Source: Sphingobacterium litopenaei
GTDB lineage: Bacteria; Bacteroidota; Bacteroidia; Sphingobacteriales; Sphingobacteriaceae
Length of the DNA stretch: 64,000 nt
Assembly: GCF_014692495.1 (NCBI RefSeq)
Contig: NZ_JACOIJ010000005.1
Span: 1 to 64,000 of the forward strand
Reading direction: 5' to 3'
The notes under the pieces: generated by a model
What the model was told of the DNA's origin: nothing
The model's database searches: none
Seen by the model: the letters and a program-made list of their open reading frames with translations, nothing else
Shown: piece by piece, positions 36,533 to 46,082 of the stretch
How positions within the stretch are numbered: position 1 is the stretch's first letter
Layout of the letters: each line of letters begins with the position of its first letter
Translations under genes and position numbers: made by a program

Positions 36533-39500
36533 TTAAAACTTAACATTAAAACCAAACACAAATTGTCTAGGATTTGAAAATGAGTTCAAGTCTATTCCTG
36601 GACGCAAACCGTCAAAAGAAAAAGTTCTCATCTCTGGGTCATATCCTGAATAATTAGTGATCACAAATGCATTCTTCACTGATCCAAATATGTTAATAGA
36701 ACCGATTTTGTTGCCTAATGAAGCACTATCAAAAGTATAACCCAATGTAATATCACTACATCTCAAAAAGCTACCATCTTCTACGAATCGATCATAAATG
36801 TAATTCTTTACTGAACTCGTCAACGAAGGATACAAATTATTAGGCGCATCTACGCGCCAAGCATTGCTGTATGCATCGCTGGTAAGATTTGGCGTATTAG
36901 CAGCAGGAGTTTGTTCATAACGGATATTACCATTTAAAATATCACCACCTTGTACACCGTAGAAAGAAGTTGAAAATTGGAATTTTTTATAGTTCAAAGA
37001 TGTCTGAAAACCATAGTTGAAATCTGGATTTGGATCTCCAATAATAGTCATGTCTAGTGCACTAATGACACCATCACCATTAGTATCCACGACATTAATT
37101 TCACCAGGTAACATATTAAACATAGTAGTAGTTGGTAAATTTGCCGCACCAGTTTGGATTATACCATCAGTTTTAAAACCATAAAACAATCCTGGAGCTT
37201 CTCCTACTAAAAATAGATTGGCTACACCAAAATGATCACCTATCGAGTTACCTAAATAACCAGCTCCTTTGACTGTACCTAAATCCATTATTGGGGAACC
37301 CAAAGACAATACTTTACGAGCATTCGTTCCAATATTACCTGAGATTTGCCACAATAAATTGTCATTTTTGATTAAGTCGCTATTTAATGCCACTTCGAAA
37401 CCTCTATTGCTCAATGCACCTTGGTTTACAGTTATTGCAGAGAAACCAGCAGATGGAGCTAAGTTTTTATTAATTAAAAGATCAGAAGTTTCTTTGTAAT
37501 AGTACTCTACCGTACCTCCTAATAATCCATTGAATAAGTTGAAATCCAATCCCGCATTATAAGCCGAAGTAGTCTCCCAAATAAGGTCGCTATTCGACAA
37601 GTTCGAAACTGTGATTGCTTTGTTCAACGCACCATTACCGTCGGTATATTCTCTACTTTGTGTATAATTGTAAATAGTATTATATGGATTAATGGATTGA
37701 CTGCCTGTCTTACCATATCCAAGACGTAGTTTTAAATCTTTTACCCAAGTTGCTGAATTAAGAAACTCTTCTTGATTAATACGCCAAGCAACAGCTGCTG
37801 ATGGGAATAATGACCATCTATTTTCAGGAATAAATTTGCTACTTCCGTCAGCACGAGCTGTCAAAGTAACCAAATACTTGCTTTCCAAAAACGATAAATT
37901 TACACGTCCTAAATAAGACAACAATTGGTAATCACTTTGACTAGGTGAAGAGATTGTTTGGTTGGTAGCCATGTGTAACCCTTTAGTTCCTAAACCTTTG
38001 AAATCAAAGTTTGAAGCCAAAATATTTCTATTTAACCAATTGTAATCGTCATAAGTAACACCTGTAGTCGCAGAAATTTTACCAATCTTCCCCAAATCCT
38101 CATTATAGTTAACTAAATTTTCGAAGGTGTAATTGTTACTATTAAGATTTGAATTGCCTAAATAGCCATTATTATTTAGACCTAACCAAATGCCTTCATC
38201 ATACCATTTTGTACGGTCTTGCATCAAAATATTACCACCAGTACGCATAACATAAGAAAAACCTTTCGCGAAATTCCAAGTTAAATCTGCGGAAGCACGA
38301 ATAGACTTTTCGTCAGCCAAATCGGCGTAATCTGTCAACCACGCTAAAGCAGTCGTGCGGAGTTCATCATTCTGTGCTAATGTAGGATCATCAGGTGGCA
38401 TCTCAAAAGGTGCTGAGTCTATTGCCGAACGAGTAATTGATCCAGTAGCTCCACCTTTTGTATTTCCGCCAGCCATCATATTATTCGTTTTTAGATTAGC
38501 CGAGATTGATGTATTAAAAATTAGCTTTTGCGATAAATTTCCGCCTAAGTTCAAGCGTAATCCCCCCTGCTTCAATCCAGTTTCTTTTACGACACCTTTA
38601 ATATCCTTATAATCTCCAGCGATGTAGTACTTTACTTTATCCCCACCATTCACCGATAGGTTGTAAGATTGAGAAAGAGGATTTCCATAAATTTCATTTT
38701 GCCAATTTCTACCTCTCACTACACGGTATGTAGAGTCTATATTTGGATCATAAATTTCCCCACCAAACACATAACGCATTTCATCTCCCTCTTTATAGAA
38801 AACCGGCGTACCACCATTTTTTTCATTTCTGTAGGCAGCATATTCTTCTAGATTAAGCATAGGTCTCAATCGTGTCGCTTCTGCCACAGTATAATTGGAC
38901 ATTAAATTAATCTTTGGCGCACCTGCTTTACCCCTTTTAGTTGTAATAAGGATAACACCATTAGCTCCTCTTGAACCATATATAGCTGTTGCTGAGGCAT
39001 CCTTTAATATTTGAATGTCTTCAATATCAGATGGACTTAGATTTGTCAATGGATTTTGTTGTATATCAAAATCACCACTTCCTAATGCGCTTCCTGCAAA
39101 AGAACCTACAGACCCTTGCGGAATATTATCTATAACATATAATGGTTGGTTATCACCACGTAATGAATTTGCTCCTCTAATAACGATATTTGGTGCTGCA
39201 CCTGGTGTTGCTACACCTCCACTTACATTCACACCGGCTACTTTACCTTGAATTAAATTATCAACAGAAAGAGATTTGGAAGCGTCTTTTTCATCTGGCT
39301 TAATACTGGAAATTGAACCTGTAAGATCACTTCTGCGCATCGTACCATAACCTACAACGACTACTTCGTCAAGATCCGAATTCATTCGCTTAAGTCGAAC
39401 AACATCCAAATTACCCGTTGCTGCAACTTCAAATGATTCATAACCCAAAAACGATAACTGTATAACAGCATTCCTTTTAATATTCTTCAAAACAAAGCCT

Positions 39501-39973
39501 CCATTCGCATCAGTAGAAGTAGCTTCCTTTCCAGCCTTGACTTTTACGTTCACACCAGACATAGGAGCGTTATTTTCATCTAATACGGTTCCCTTAATAT
39601 CTATTAATTCAGGTTGCGGAGCTTTTTTAATAACGACAGCCTTATCCTTAATGACATACGTCAAAGATTGATTTGCTAATGCCAAATTCAAAGCATCTTG
39701 TAATGAAGCTTCCTTAACAGATATCGTCACTGGACTTGCTTGTTTTATATCAGAAGAATGAAATACAAAATCGTATTTACATTGTTTTCTAATTTTGTTT
39801 AATATATTCTCAAGTGAAGCGTTTTCTTCTGTTAGTGTGATACGCTGTGCATTGGTATTCGCAATCGATTGAAAAAAGCAAACTAAAATGAGTGCTATAG
39901 TCAATTTCATAATCAACAAACTTTTATAGCTCAAATAGGTCGCCCTATTAGGAACTAAACAATTAAATTTCAT
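36533..39973 (-). CDS. SusC-like TonB-linked transporter with STN domain
   Basis: 1146 residues. After the signal peptide (ending IANTNAQ) comes an STN signalling domain at about 45-118: LTEENASLENILNKIRKQCK, then VTISVKEASLQDALNLAL. A carboxypeptidase-regulatory-like domain (about 125-205), plug (VVVGYGTMRRSDLTGSI, AIYGSRGANGVILITTKRG) and barrel ending RQFVFGFNVKF follow. The STN domain is what a FecR anti-sigma contacts, and the fecR and ECF sigma genes lie directly upstream. Import and induction are thus coupled. It overlaps the possible upstream start of susD by three bases. Confidence 0.95.
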   Translation of the reverse strand: MKFNCLVPNRATYLSYKSLLIMKLTIALILVCFFQSIANTNAQRITLTEENASLENILNKIRKQCKYDFVFHSSDIKQASPVTISVKEASLQDALNLALANQSLTYVIKDKAVVIKKAPQPELIDIKGTVLDENNAPMSGVNVKVKAGKEATSTDANGGFVLKNIKRNAVIQLSFLGYESFEVAATGNLDVVRLKRMNSDLDEVVVVGYGTMRRSDLTGSISSIKPDEKDASKSLSVDNLIQGKVAGVNVSGGVATPGAAPNIVIRGANSLRGDNQPLYVIDNIPQGSVGSFAGSALGSGDFDIQQNPLTNLSPSDIEDIQILKDASATAIYGSRGANGVILITTKRGKAGAPKINLMSNYTVAEATRLRPMLNLEEYAAYRNEKNGGTPVFYKEGDEMRYVFGGEIYDPNIDSTYRVVRGRNWQNEIYGNPLSQSYNLSVNGGDKVKYYIAGDYKDIKGVVKETGLKQGGLRLNLGGNLSQKLIFNTSISANLKTNNMMAGGNTKGGATGSITRSAIDSAPFEMPPDDPTLAQNDELRTTALAWLTDYADLADEKSIRASADLTWNFAKGFSYVMRTGGNILMQDRTKWYDEGIWLGLNNNGYLGNSNLNSNNYTFENLVNYNEDLGKIGKISATTGVTYDDYNWLNRNILASNFDFKGLGTKGLHMATNQTISSPSQSDYQLLSYLGRVNLSFLESKYLVTLTARADGSSKFIPENRWSLFPSAAVAWRINQEEFLNSATWVKDLKLRLGYGKTGSQSINPYNTIYNYTQSREYTDGNGALNKAITVSNLSNSDLIWETTSAYNAGLDFNLFNGLLGGTVEYYYKETSDLLINKNLAPSAGFSAITVNQGALSNRGFEVALNSDLIKNDNLLWQISGNIGTNARKVLSLGSPIMDLGTVKGAGYLGNSIGDHFGVANLFLVGEAPGLFYGFKTDGIIQTGAANLPTTTMFNMLPGEINVVDTNGDGVISALDMTIIGDPNPDFNYGFQTSLNYKKFQFSTSFYGVQGGDILNGNIRYEQTPAANTPNLTSDAYSNAWRVDAPNNLYPSLTSSVKNYIYDRFVEDGSFLRCSDITLGYTFDSASLGNKIGSINIFGSVKNAFVITNYSGYDPEMRTFSFDGLRPGIDLNSFSNPRQFVFGFNVKF

Positions 39974-39984
39974 AACTTTAAATT

Positions 39985-40072
39985 GGGTTTATAATTATAT
40001 TTTATATAAGCAATAGAATGTATTGAACCTATCAATAGTCTTGTTGTGTTCCAGCACTTCAAGACTTTTTTA
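39985..40072 (+). ncRNA. Candidate antisense sRNA opposite the susC leader
   Basis: Only the 3' end is supported: a plus-strand intrinsic terminator at 40037-40072 in the gap between fecR and susC, where no plus-strand gene exists. Antisense sRNAs of this placement (DonS type) are known beside ECF/anti-sigma-controlled susC genes in Bacteroides. The 5' end shown is a guess; TAACTTTA at the susC start region is one mismatch from a -7 element on the plus strand. Confidence 0.35.
40037..40072 (+). terminator. Plus-strand terminator in the fecR-susC gap
   Basis: AGTCTTG (40037-40043) pairs with CAAGACT (40060-40066), with an inner GTG/CAC pairing in the loop, and is followed directly by a T-run (TTTTTT within 40066-40071). 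On the minus strand, the sense of fecR and susC, the hairpin is followed by ATTGATAGG, not a T-run. Confidence 0.6.
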
Positions 40073-40098
40073 TAGATTCATATATCAAAAAGTAAACT

Positions 40099-41274
40099 TT
40101 AATTCATGACTATGATCCTCCTTCCTTGAATTTTAAATTTTACTTTGTCTGTCAATTCCAAAAGATTCAATACGTCTTCAAGCTTTCTATATCTTGAAAT
40201 TGCACCTCCGAATTGTGTTGTTTTATTAATATTGTTGTACTCAATTTCAACATCATACCATCTCGCGATATGGTTCATGATATCTTCCAATTCTTCATTA
40301 TCAAAAATGAAGAAACCATTTTTCCAAGCAACAGCACTTTCTATGTCAACTGTTGAAACAGAAAATTGGCTATGTTGCTGATCCAGAATTGATTCTTGAC
40401 CCGGTTTCAATACTTTACTCAGGTTTTTGAGATTAGATTTTACAAGTACTGACCCTTCTATCAACGTTGTTTTGATTCCTTTTTCTTTGGAATAAGAATT
40501 AATGTTGAATTGTGTCCCTAAGACTTTAACAGTTTGGCCTCCAGCTTCAACGAAAAAAGGTTTCTGTGAATTATAACTTACATCAAAGTAAACTTCACCT
40601 GATATTTCCACGCGACGATCATTGCCGCTAAATACCGTGGGAAATTTAATCGATGACTTTGCATTTAAGATTACCAAAGTTCCATCCGATAATTTAACTT
40701 GATATTCACCTCCTGCAGGCGTACTTATTGTATTATATGTTACTGGCGTATTTTGATTTTGATTTGCACTGATATCATAAATTAATTGACCTGTTGCGGT
40801 TTTGCTAATTTTAACATTATTAATAGATTTTATATCTCCTGCCTCAATATCATCTAAGACAATTTGTGTGTTATCATCTAATGTTAAAATTGCTCTTTTA
40901 TCACCAGGAATTATAGCATCTTTGTTTTTGATTTTTGATGCAGAATTTGATATTTCAAGATTTGATTGATTTGTTTTAGGATTGAAGATTAAATATGAAA
41001 GACCAAACGTAAAAACAATTAGAATAGATGCTGCAACAAACCAAAATCTTTTACCTCTGCCCATATGTTTATAAGATGCTTCATTTTTCAGAGCATGAAT
41101 ATCAGTTGAGATCTTTAGTAAATCTTCTTCAATTTCTTCATCAGACAGCTTGACTTGAACATTTTCGTTAGCTTGTTGATTATACCAACTTTCCAAAATA
41201 GCCAATTCCTCATCAGTAATGGTACCTGAATGATACTTATCTAATAATTCTTTTGCTGTTTTATTGGTCATCAT
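40099..41274 (-). CDS. FecR-type anti-sigma factor
   Basis: 391 residues. Cytoplasmic part about 1-75 (LLDKYHSGTITDEELAILES, SWYNQ), membrane segment about 76-97 (FWFVAASILIVFTFGLSYLI), FecR domain about 180-290 (YNTISTPAGGEYQVKLSDGT, VYFDVSYNSQKPFFVEAGG, VLGTQFNINSY) and a DUF4974-like tail ending VKFKIQGRRIIVMN. The TPAGGEYxVxLxDGTxVxLN motif is the hallmark of Bacteroidota FecR proteins. It sits 77 bases after its ECF sigma gene and 125 bases before the STN-type SusC that should signal to it. Confidence 0.95.
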   Translation of the reverse strand: MMTNKTAKELLDKYHSGTITDEELAILESWYNQQANENVQVKLSDEEIEEDLLKISTDIHALKNEASYKHMGRGKRFWFVAASILIVFTFGLSYLIFNPKTNQSNLEISNSASKIKNKDAIIPGDKRAILTLDDNTQIVLDDIEAGDIKSINNVKISKTATGQLIYDISANQNQNTPVTYNTISTPAGGEYQVKLSDGTLVILNAKSSIKFPTVFSGNDRRVEISGEVYFDVSYNSQKPFFVEAGGQTVKVLGTQFNINSYSKEKGIKTTLIEGSVLVKSNLKNLSKVLKPGQESILDQQHSQFSVSTVDIESAVAWKNGFFIFDNEELEDIMNHIARWYDVEIEYNNINKTTQFGGAISRYRKLEDVLNLLELTDKVKFKIQGRRIIVMN

Positions 41275-41351
41275 AAATTTAGGGTTATTTACCCGTTTCT
41301 AATGATGAGACGGATAAGTTAAATGAAAGTAGTACTCGGGGAGAATTTTTT

Positions 41352-41942
41352 TTAAAAAAAATATTTAAGCGTAAATGCTAAAATTAAAAAATCAGATATT
41401 CTAGTTCTTAATCTACTTAATGCCTTATTGATATGCTTACGAACAGTATTCTCAGCCATACCCAATTCTTGAGCAATGTCAGCATATGATTTATATTCTT
41501 TGCGACTCAATTCAAACACTTCGCGCATTTTATTTGGCAAACTTGAAATCTCTTTATTGATAATAGCTTCAAGTTCCTTCTCACGAATAAGGTTATCAGT
41601 TATGTAATATCCTTTGTGGATAAAATCTTCAAGAGATGCCAAATAATTTGTTTGAGATTTTTCCTTTGCAATTAGATCAAGTATTTTGTTTCGTACAGAA
41701 GTATACAAATAACTTTTGACAGAGGTATTAAAACTGATAGATGACTTATTAATCCATAAATTTGTAAATACTTCCTGAATTACATCTTGAGCTGATGCTC
41801 TATCGTTTAGCATTTTGTGAGCATGACGATATAATGCAGGACTATATCGTGTATAAATTTCCGTATATGCATCATAAACCCCATTGTTAAATTTCATTAA
41901 CAATTCATCATCTTCCAGATTCTTGAAATTAATCTTGCTCAC
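41352..41942 (-). CDS. ECF sigma factor of the GH16-GH29 locus
   Basis: 196 residues. Region 2: DAYTEIYTRYSPALYRHAHK and AQDVIQEVFTNLWINK. Region 4: MREVFELSRKEYKSYADIAQ, ELGMAENTVRKHINKALSRL. The start used is GTG; the next ATG would remove 15 residues before region 2. Gene order sigma-fecR-susC-susD is the standard trans-envelope cassette, so this factor most likely drives the susC promoter in the 39974-40098 gap. Upstream, 41943-42172 is AT-rich with no further feature seen. Confidence 0.93.
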   Translation of the reverse strand: MSKINFKNLEDDELLMKFNNGVYDAYTEIYTRYSPALYRHAHKMLNDRASAQDVIQEVFTNLWINKSSISFNTSVKSYLYTSVRNKILDLIAKEKSQTNYLASLEDFIHKGYYITDNLIREKELEAIINKEISSLPNKMREVFELSRKEYKSYADIAQELGMAENTVRKHINKALSRLRTRISDFLILAFTLKYFF

Positions 41943-42172
41943 AACTATAAACTATTGGTTATCATAATTTGTAACACATTAAAAATAAGCATATATCATA
42001 CATAATATAAGTGTCGTGCTGAAAGATTTTTATGGGTTATAATGGGTTGCAGTAAAACAAATTTAAAATATTACAACTTCCATTCTACGACGAGTAAAAT
42101 ATTCGACAAACTTTCATAACCACAGAAAGATTATCTACTATTCTGAACAAAAATCATATTCACGCAAGAAGA

Positions 42173-42215
42173 TTAACCAATCAATATTTTCAAATATTAA
42201 ATATTGATTGGTTAA
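42173..42215 (-). terminator. 17-bp perfect hairpin ending the sulfatase/GH110 operon
   Basis: TTAACCAATCAATATTT (42173-42189) has its exact reverse complement at 42199-42215, with a 9-base loop. It begins 12 bases after the GH110-type stop. The following minus-strand sequence (TCTTCTTG) is T-rich. Confidence 0.75.
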
Positions 42216-42227
42216 TGAATGAAATCC

Positions 42228-44051
42228 TTACTTCTTATACTCTAATAGAATTCCATCAATCGTATTATTTTTAATCACCTCATTGATTACTCGTTCAAAG
42301 AAAATTTCCTTTTTATTCCAATGGAATGCCGGATAATCAGAATTTGTTGTGATTTTATTATTAGAAAATATTATACCATCAACAGATTTAGCATAAAGCA
42401 AAGGTTTGTCAAACGTTTTGAATGTATTATTCTGAATTTTAATTCCACTATGAAAATATTTCTGTTGGTTTTTCAAATCTGGAATTTCAGGATAAATGGA
42501 AATTACGGCATTTGTAAATTGAAATTGATTTGTCAATGCATTAATAAATACATTATTCTTGATTAAAATATCACGCGTAGAACCTGTCTCATACCAACCA
42601 TTACAATCACCACATAACAATATTGCTGTCCCTGAGGTATGGTCAAATAAATTGTTTGTTACCACAGTCTTTTGAGGCGTACTAAATAAAGCTCCTCGCG
42701 CTCTATTATTTCGAATAGTATTGTGTGCAAATTCAACCTTAGGTGTCCATGTAAAATTTTCTAAACCAATATCCATTAATGCAGGATCTATTTGAGAATC
42801 TAGATTCTTACTAAATGTGATTTTGAACTGGCGAATTGGATCCTCAGGCTTTTCACTTATGATTTCGATCGATGAAATACTATTGGGCTTTCCGATTAAT
42901 TCCATTGTTTTAGATTGAACAAATTGTACCGAATCACCCACGTAACCCCAATCAAACCCATACGCCTGACCATGCATATATTTTGCTATTAGCGTATTAT
43001 CATTTAATTTTTTAATTGCTTTTAGATAAGTTCCATGGATATTAATGGCGTCGTCCATCATATTTTCATAAAGACCATTATTAGAAATAATAACACCCTT
43101 ACAACTCGAAAAATGTGTAGCGTCAGCTTGTGCTGTAAAGTATCTTGGATCTTTGTCACCTCGTAATGAAACATTAAATCCATCCAGATAAATATCTTCT
43201 GACAACTGTGCTAACAGTCCCATACCCTCACTGTAATGTACAGTAACGTTATTTAATTTAATATTTTTACCTTTATGTAAGAAAATACCAGGATTAGGTC
43301 TTTGCCATGTACGCATAGCTATAACCATACCTGCCTTTAGTTTCGAATTTTTCCAATTAAGAGATTTTATTACCCCCTTGGATAGCTCTACAACCTTACC
43401 TGTCCCTACGGCAATATCACTCGTATTGTATACTATGCGTTTGGTCTTTTCTTCGAAAACTATACCAGCACTTGGGCGAAGCTGCCAATCCTTTCCTGTA
43501 TTATAAAAAACACTGTCTTTGATCGTATACGTCACCCAAGGAGCAGTCTCAAATGTGATGGTACCCTCTTCAATGTTATTTTCCAAAATTTTAACTTGAC
43601 ATATTTGTGGTTGTTTAAAATCTATATGTATATTTTTCAACGTCAAGTTTTCATTTCCTATGAGAGCTATAGGCAACATTCTGCCATGAAAAATAAAGTC
43701 TGCACCTTCACCATCAATGCTCACATTTTTGAGATTTTCTAGCGCTAATCCTACAGTTTTTGGGTTATCTTGATCATGATTTGATATATAATAAACTTTC
43801 TTCAATGCATTTTCAGGATGAAAATCGTATCGCCCTTTTTTGAATTTGAATAATATTTTTGCGTCTTTATTCGATTTATTCACTAACTCTAGTATAGTCC
43901 TATTTACCACATTACTTATATCTTTACCTGTGTTTGGTAATATCCCGTAGTGGGATAAATCATAAATCTTATCGAATTTCTGAGCATAGCTGCTTGTAAA
44001 TAAAAATGTAAATGAGACTAAAAAAAATCGCGCTATAAAACTCCGTAGCAT
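42228..44051 (-). CDS. Parallel beta-helix protein, likely GH110 alpha-1,3-galactosidase
   Basis: 607 residues with a signal peptide ending TSSYAQ. Repeated N-rich strands (LENLKNVSIDGEG, NENLTLKNIHIDF, GKNIKLNNVTVHY, FAHNTIRNNRARG, ILIKNNVFINA) show a right-handed beta-helix. The segment QADATHFSSCKGVIISNNGL followed by MMDDAINIHGTYL (Asp333-Asp334) resembles the conserved core of GH110, which removes terminal alpha-1,3-galactose as in blood group B or linear alpha-Gal epitopes and some carrageenans. It is the last gene of the sulfatase operon, separated by a hairpin. Another helix-fold glycosidase is the main alternative. Confidence 0.75.
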   Translation of the reverse strand: MLRSFIARFFLVSFTFLFTSSYAQKFDKIYDLSHYGILPNTGKDISNVVNRTILELVNKSNKDAKILFKFKKGRYDFHPENALKKVYYISNHDQDNPKTVGLALENLKNVSIDGEGADFIFHGRMLPIALIGNENLTLKNIHIDFKQPQICQVKILENNIEEGTITFETAPWVTYTIKDSVFYNTGKDWQLRPSAGIVFEEKTKRIVYNTSDIAVGTGKVVELSKGVIKSLNWKNSKLKAGMVIAMRTWQRPNPGIFLHKGKNIKLNNVTVHYSEGMGLLAQLSEDIYLDGFNVSLRGDKDPRYFTAQADATHFSSCKGVIISNNGLYENMMDDAINIHGTYLKAIKKLNDNTLIAKYMHGQAYGFDWGYVGDSVQFVQSKTMELIGKPNSISSIEIISEKPEDPIRQFKITFSKNLDSQIDPALMDIGLENFTWTPKVEFAHNTIRNNRARGALFSTPQKTVVTNNLFDHTSGTAILLCGDCNGWYETGSTRDILIKNNVFINALTNQFQFTNAVISIYPEIPDLKNQQKYFHSGIKIQNNTFKTFDKPLLYAKSVDGIIFSNNKITTNSDYPAFHWNKKEIFFERVINEVIKNNTIDGILLEYKK

Positions 44052-44103
44052 AAAAATGAAAAGTTAGGTGTTGGAAATAAACTGTGATGTATTTAAATAA
44101 TAT

Positions 44104-44133
44104 TTGTGGGTAAAACGATTGTTCGACCCACAA
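44104..44133 (-). terminator. Intra-operon hairpin between sulfatase and GH110-type gene
   Basis: TTGTGGGT (44104-44111) and ACCCACAA (44126-44133) form an 8-bp stem with a 14-base loop, 31 bases after the sulfatase stop. On the minus strand ATATTATTT follows. Read-through would give reduced expression of the last gene. Confidence 0.5.
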
Positions 44134-44164
44134 TAGAAATGGCACTTAGGATAACTTTTTTGTG

Positions 44165-45691
44165 TCATATTTTTGTATTGAATATGGCTTCTGCTTCTTT
44201 ATCCTCAAATTCTTTAATTTGCTTTAATAAAGCTTTTTTCAATTTCTTAACCACGTCTTTGTACTTTGGATCATCATAAACATTTTTCAATTCATTAGGA
44301 TCATTTTGTAAATCAAAAAGCTCCCATGATTCTACGCGCTTATAAAAACGAATCAACTTGTAGCGTCCTGCTTTGACTCCAAAGTGCGGGGAAACAGCAT
44401 GTTCACCATTTTCAAAATAGTGATAAAATATCTGTTTTCTATGTTCCTTATTAGCTGATTTTAAAACTGGAACAAAAGACTTACCTTGCATATCACTAGG
44501 GCGTTTAACGCCAGCCAATTCTAATAAGGTAGGTGCAACATCTGCATTAACAATACTTGCGTCCGTGTGCACTCCATTTTTAATTAAAGCTGGATATTTC
44601 ATGATAAATGGTGTACGGAAAGATTCTTGGTACATGAATCTTTTGTCAAACCAGCCATGTTCACCCATGTAAAAACCTTGATCCGAAAGATAAATAACAA
44701 TGGTATTTTGTTCTAAATTATTTGCTTTCAAGTAATCTAACACCCGTCCAATATTACGGTCCATAGATTGTGCCGTGTTCAAATAATCAATCATGTATCT
44801 TCTGTATTTCCATTCCGCTAAAGCTTTCCCTGATAGCTTATCTGCCTGCAATTTTTCGTAAATAGGCTGATAATAGGCTGCGTATTGCTTCTTTTGTGTT
44901 TCATTCATGCGTTTGAAGTTGCCGTCAGCCAGCATCTTTTCCCATGATTCAAACATTTTTAAATCATAGCCCATACGCATATCTTTATCAATCGACATTT
45001 CTTGACCAGCAGCAGCTTTTCGAGAGGAATAATCGTCATAAAAAGTTTCTGGCAATGGAAATTCATCATTATCATACGTTCCAAAGTCCTTTGGATCAGG
45101 CATCCAAGTACGATGTGTAGCCTTGTGACCAATGACTAGACAAAAAGGATTTTTGGTATCAATAGAATCGAGCCAATTAATAGCTTTGTCCGTCACAATA
45201 TCCGACACATATCCTTCTACACGCTCCGTTCCTTTATATGAAATGAAATCCGGATTGAAATAATGCCCTTGATCATCCAGAATATCAAAATAATTGAAAC
45301 CTTGCAGTTTATGACCTAAATGTATTTTACCAATCCATGCTGTCTTATAGCCCACACGCTGCAAATCTTTTACGAATAGATTCTGTGAAAAATCAAAATG
45401 AGAAGTTTCATTGTCTTTAAATCCATTTTTGTGACTGTACTTACCCGTAAGCAATGTTGCCCTACTTGGTCCACAAATGGAATTATTCACATAAGCATTA
45501 TTAAACACTAGTCCTTCTTGCGCAATACGATCAATGTGCGGTGTACGACCAATTTTGGATCCATAAGCACCAATAGTTTGGTACGAATGATCATCCGAAA
45601 TTATAATAACAACATTTGGTTTGGATTGCTGCGCATGAGAAATAATTACATTTCCCATCACAACAGCCAACATTATAAGCCTTTTAATCAT
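44165..45691 (-). CDS. S1-family sulfatase (formylglycine type)
   Basis: 508 residues with a signal peptide ending ISHAQQ. The active-site motif CGPSRATLLTG holds Cys73, which a maturase converts to formylglycine; Asp33 and Asp34 in ISDDHS, GKIHLGH and DQGFYMGEHGWFDKR supply metal and sulfate ligands. It hydrolyses sulfate esters from glycans, probably in the periplasm or at the cell surface. Sulfate removal commonly precedes glycosidase action, here the GH110-type enzyme encoded next. It begins 2 bases after the BACON lipoprotein gene. No sulfatase-maturating enzyme gene is present in the window, so it must be supplied from elsewhere. Confidence 0.95.
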   Translation of the reverse strand: MIKRLIMLAVVMGNVIISHAQQSKPNVVIIISDDHSYQTIGAYGSKIGRTPHIDRIAQEGLVFNNAYVNNSICGPSRATLLTGKYSHKNGFKDNETSHFDFSQNLFVKDLQRVGYKTAWIGKIHLGHKLQGFNYFDILDDQGHYFNPDFISYKGTERVEGYVSDIVTDKAINWLDSIDTKNPFCLVIGHKATHRTWMPDPKDFGTYDNDEFPLPETFYDDYSSRKAAAGQEMSIDKDMRMGYDLKMFESWEKMLADGNFKRMNETQKKQYAAYYQPIYEKLQADKLSGKALAEWKYRRYMIDYLNTAQSMDRNIGRVLDYLKANNLEQNTIVIYLSDQGFYMGEHGWFDKRFMYQESFRTPFIMKYPALIKNGVHTDASIVNADVAPTLLELAGVKRPSDMQGKSFVPVLKSANKEHRKQIFYHYFENGEHAVSPHFGVKAGRYKLIRFYKRVESWELFDLQNDPNELKNVYDDPKYKDVVKKLKKALLKQIKEFEDKEAEAIFNTKI

Positions 45692-45693
45692 AA

Positions 45694-46080
45694 TTACCTT
45701 GCTTGGATTATCTTTATAACTTTTGAATCTTTATTAGTAGCATTAATTTCTATTGACACTTCTCGAGCGCTTTCTCCCGTATTCGGTGCGATTGAAATTT
45801 GCTGTGATACTTTAGCAGAACCATAAAGTCTATTAATAGTAAGCCAAGAAACATTTTCAGATTTTACAATCCACCATCCATTTGTTGTAGCATCGATAGT
45901 CAAATTGTATGAACCGCCTGATGTCGGTACAGTAGTTGGAATATCATGTGTTACTTCAAATGGTCCAGCTTGTGGTGCTACAGGTTGATCTTTACTACAA
46001 GAACTCAGGAGCAAAAGCAAACTAAAAATAGCTGAATAAATTTTAAAATATCTATGTGTTATAATTTTCATCGTATTCAT
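45694..46080 (-). CDS. Small BACON-domain lipoprotein
   Basis: 128 residues from the ATG at 46080 (another ATG lies three codons later; the longer form needs TTG). The signal sequence ends LLLLSSC. The rest is one BACON-type Ig-like domain: VPTSGGSYNLTIDATTNGWW, the Trp-Leu pair in VSWLTI, REVSIEINA and the closing IKIIQAR. BACON domains occur in surface glycan-binding proteins and enzymes as spacers or binding modules, and this one stands alone. Its place after susD is where surface glycan-binding proteins are encoded. It starts 2 bases after the susD stop. Confidence 0.85.
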   Translation of the reverse strand: MNTMKIITHRYFKIYSAIFSLLLLLSSCSKDQPVAPQAGPFEVTHDIPTTVPTSGGSYNLTIDATTNGWWIVKSENVSWLTINRLYGSAKVSQQISIAPNTGESAREVSIEINATNKDSKVIKIIQAR

Positions 46081-46082
46081 AA

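Noticed and set aside
36531..36533. ATG overlapping the susC stop as the susD start
   Set aside because: The ATG at 36521 gives a normal lipoprotein signal directly (MKKIIYISSLL); the upstream one only adds four residues. Not excluded but less likely.
38355..39251. Plus-strand open frames opposite the STN-type susC
   Set aside because: They mirror conserved plug and barrel codons of susC and show no protein family features; typical antisense shadows.
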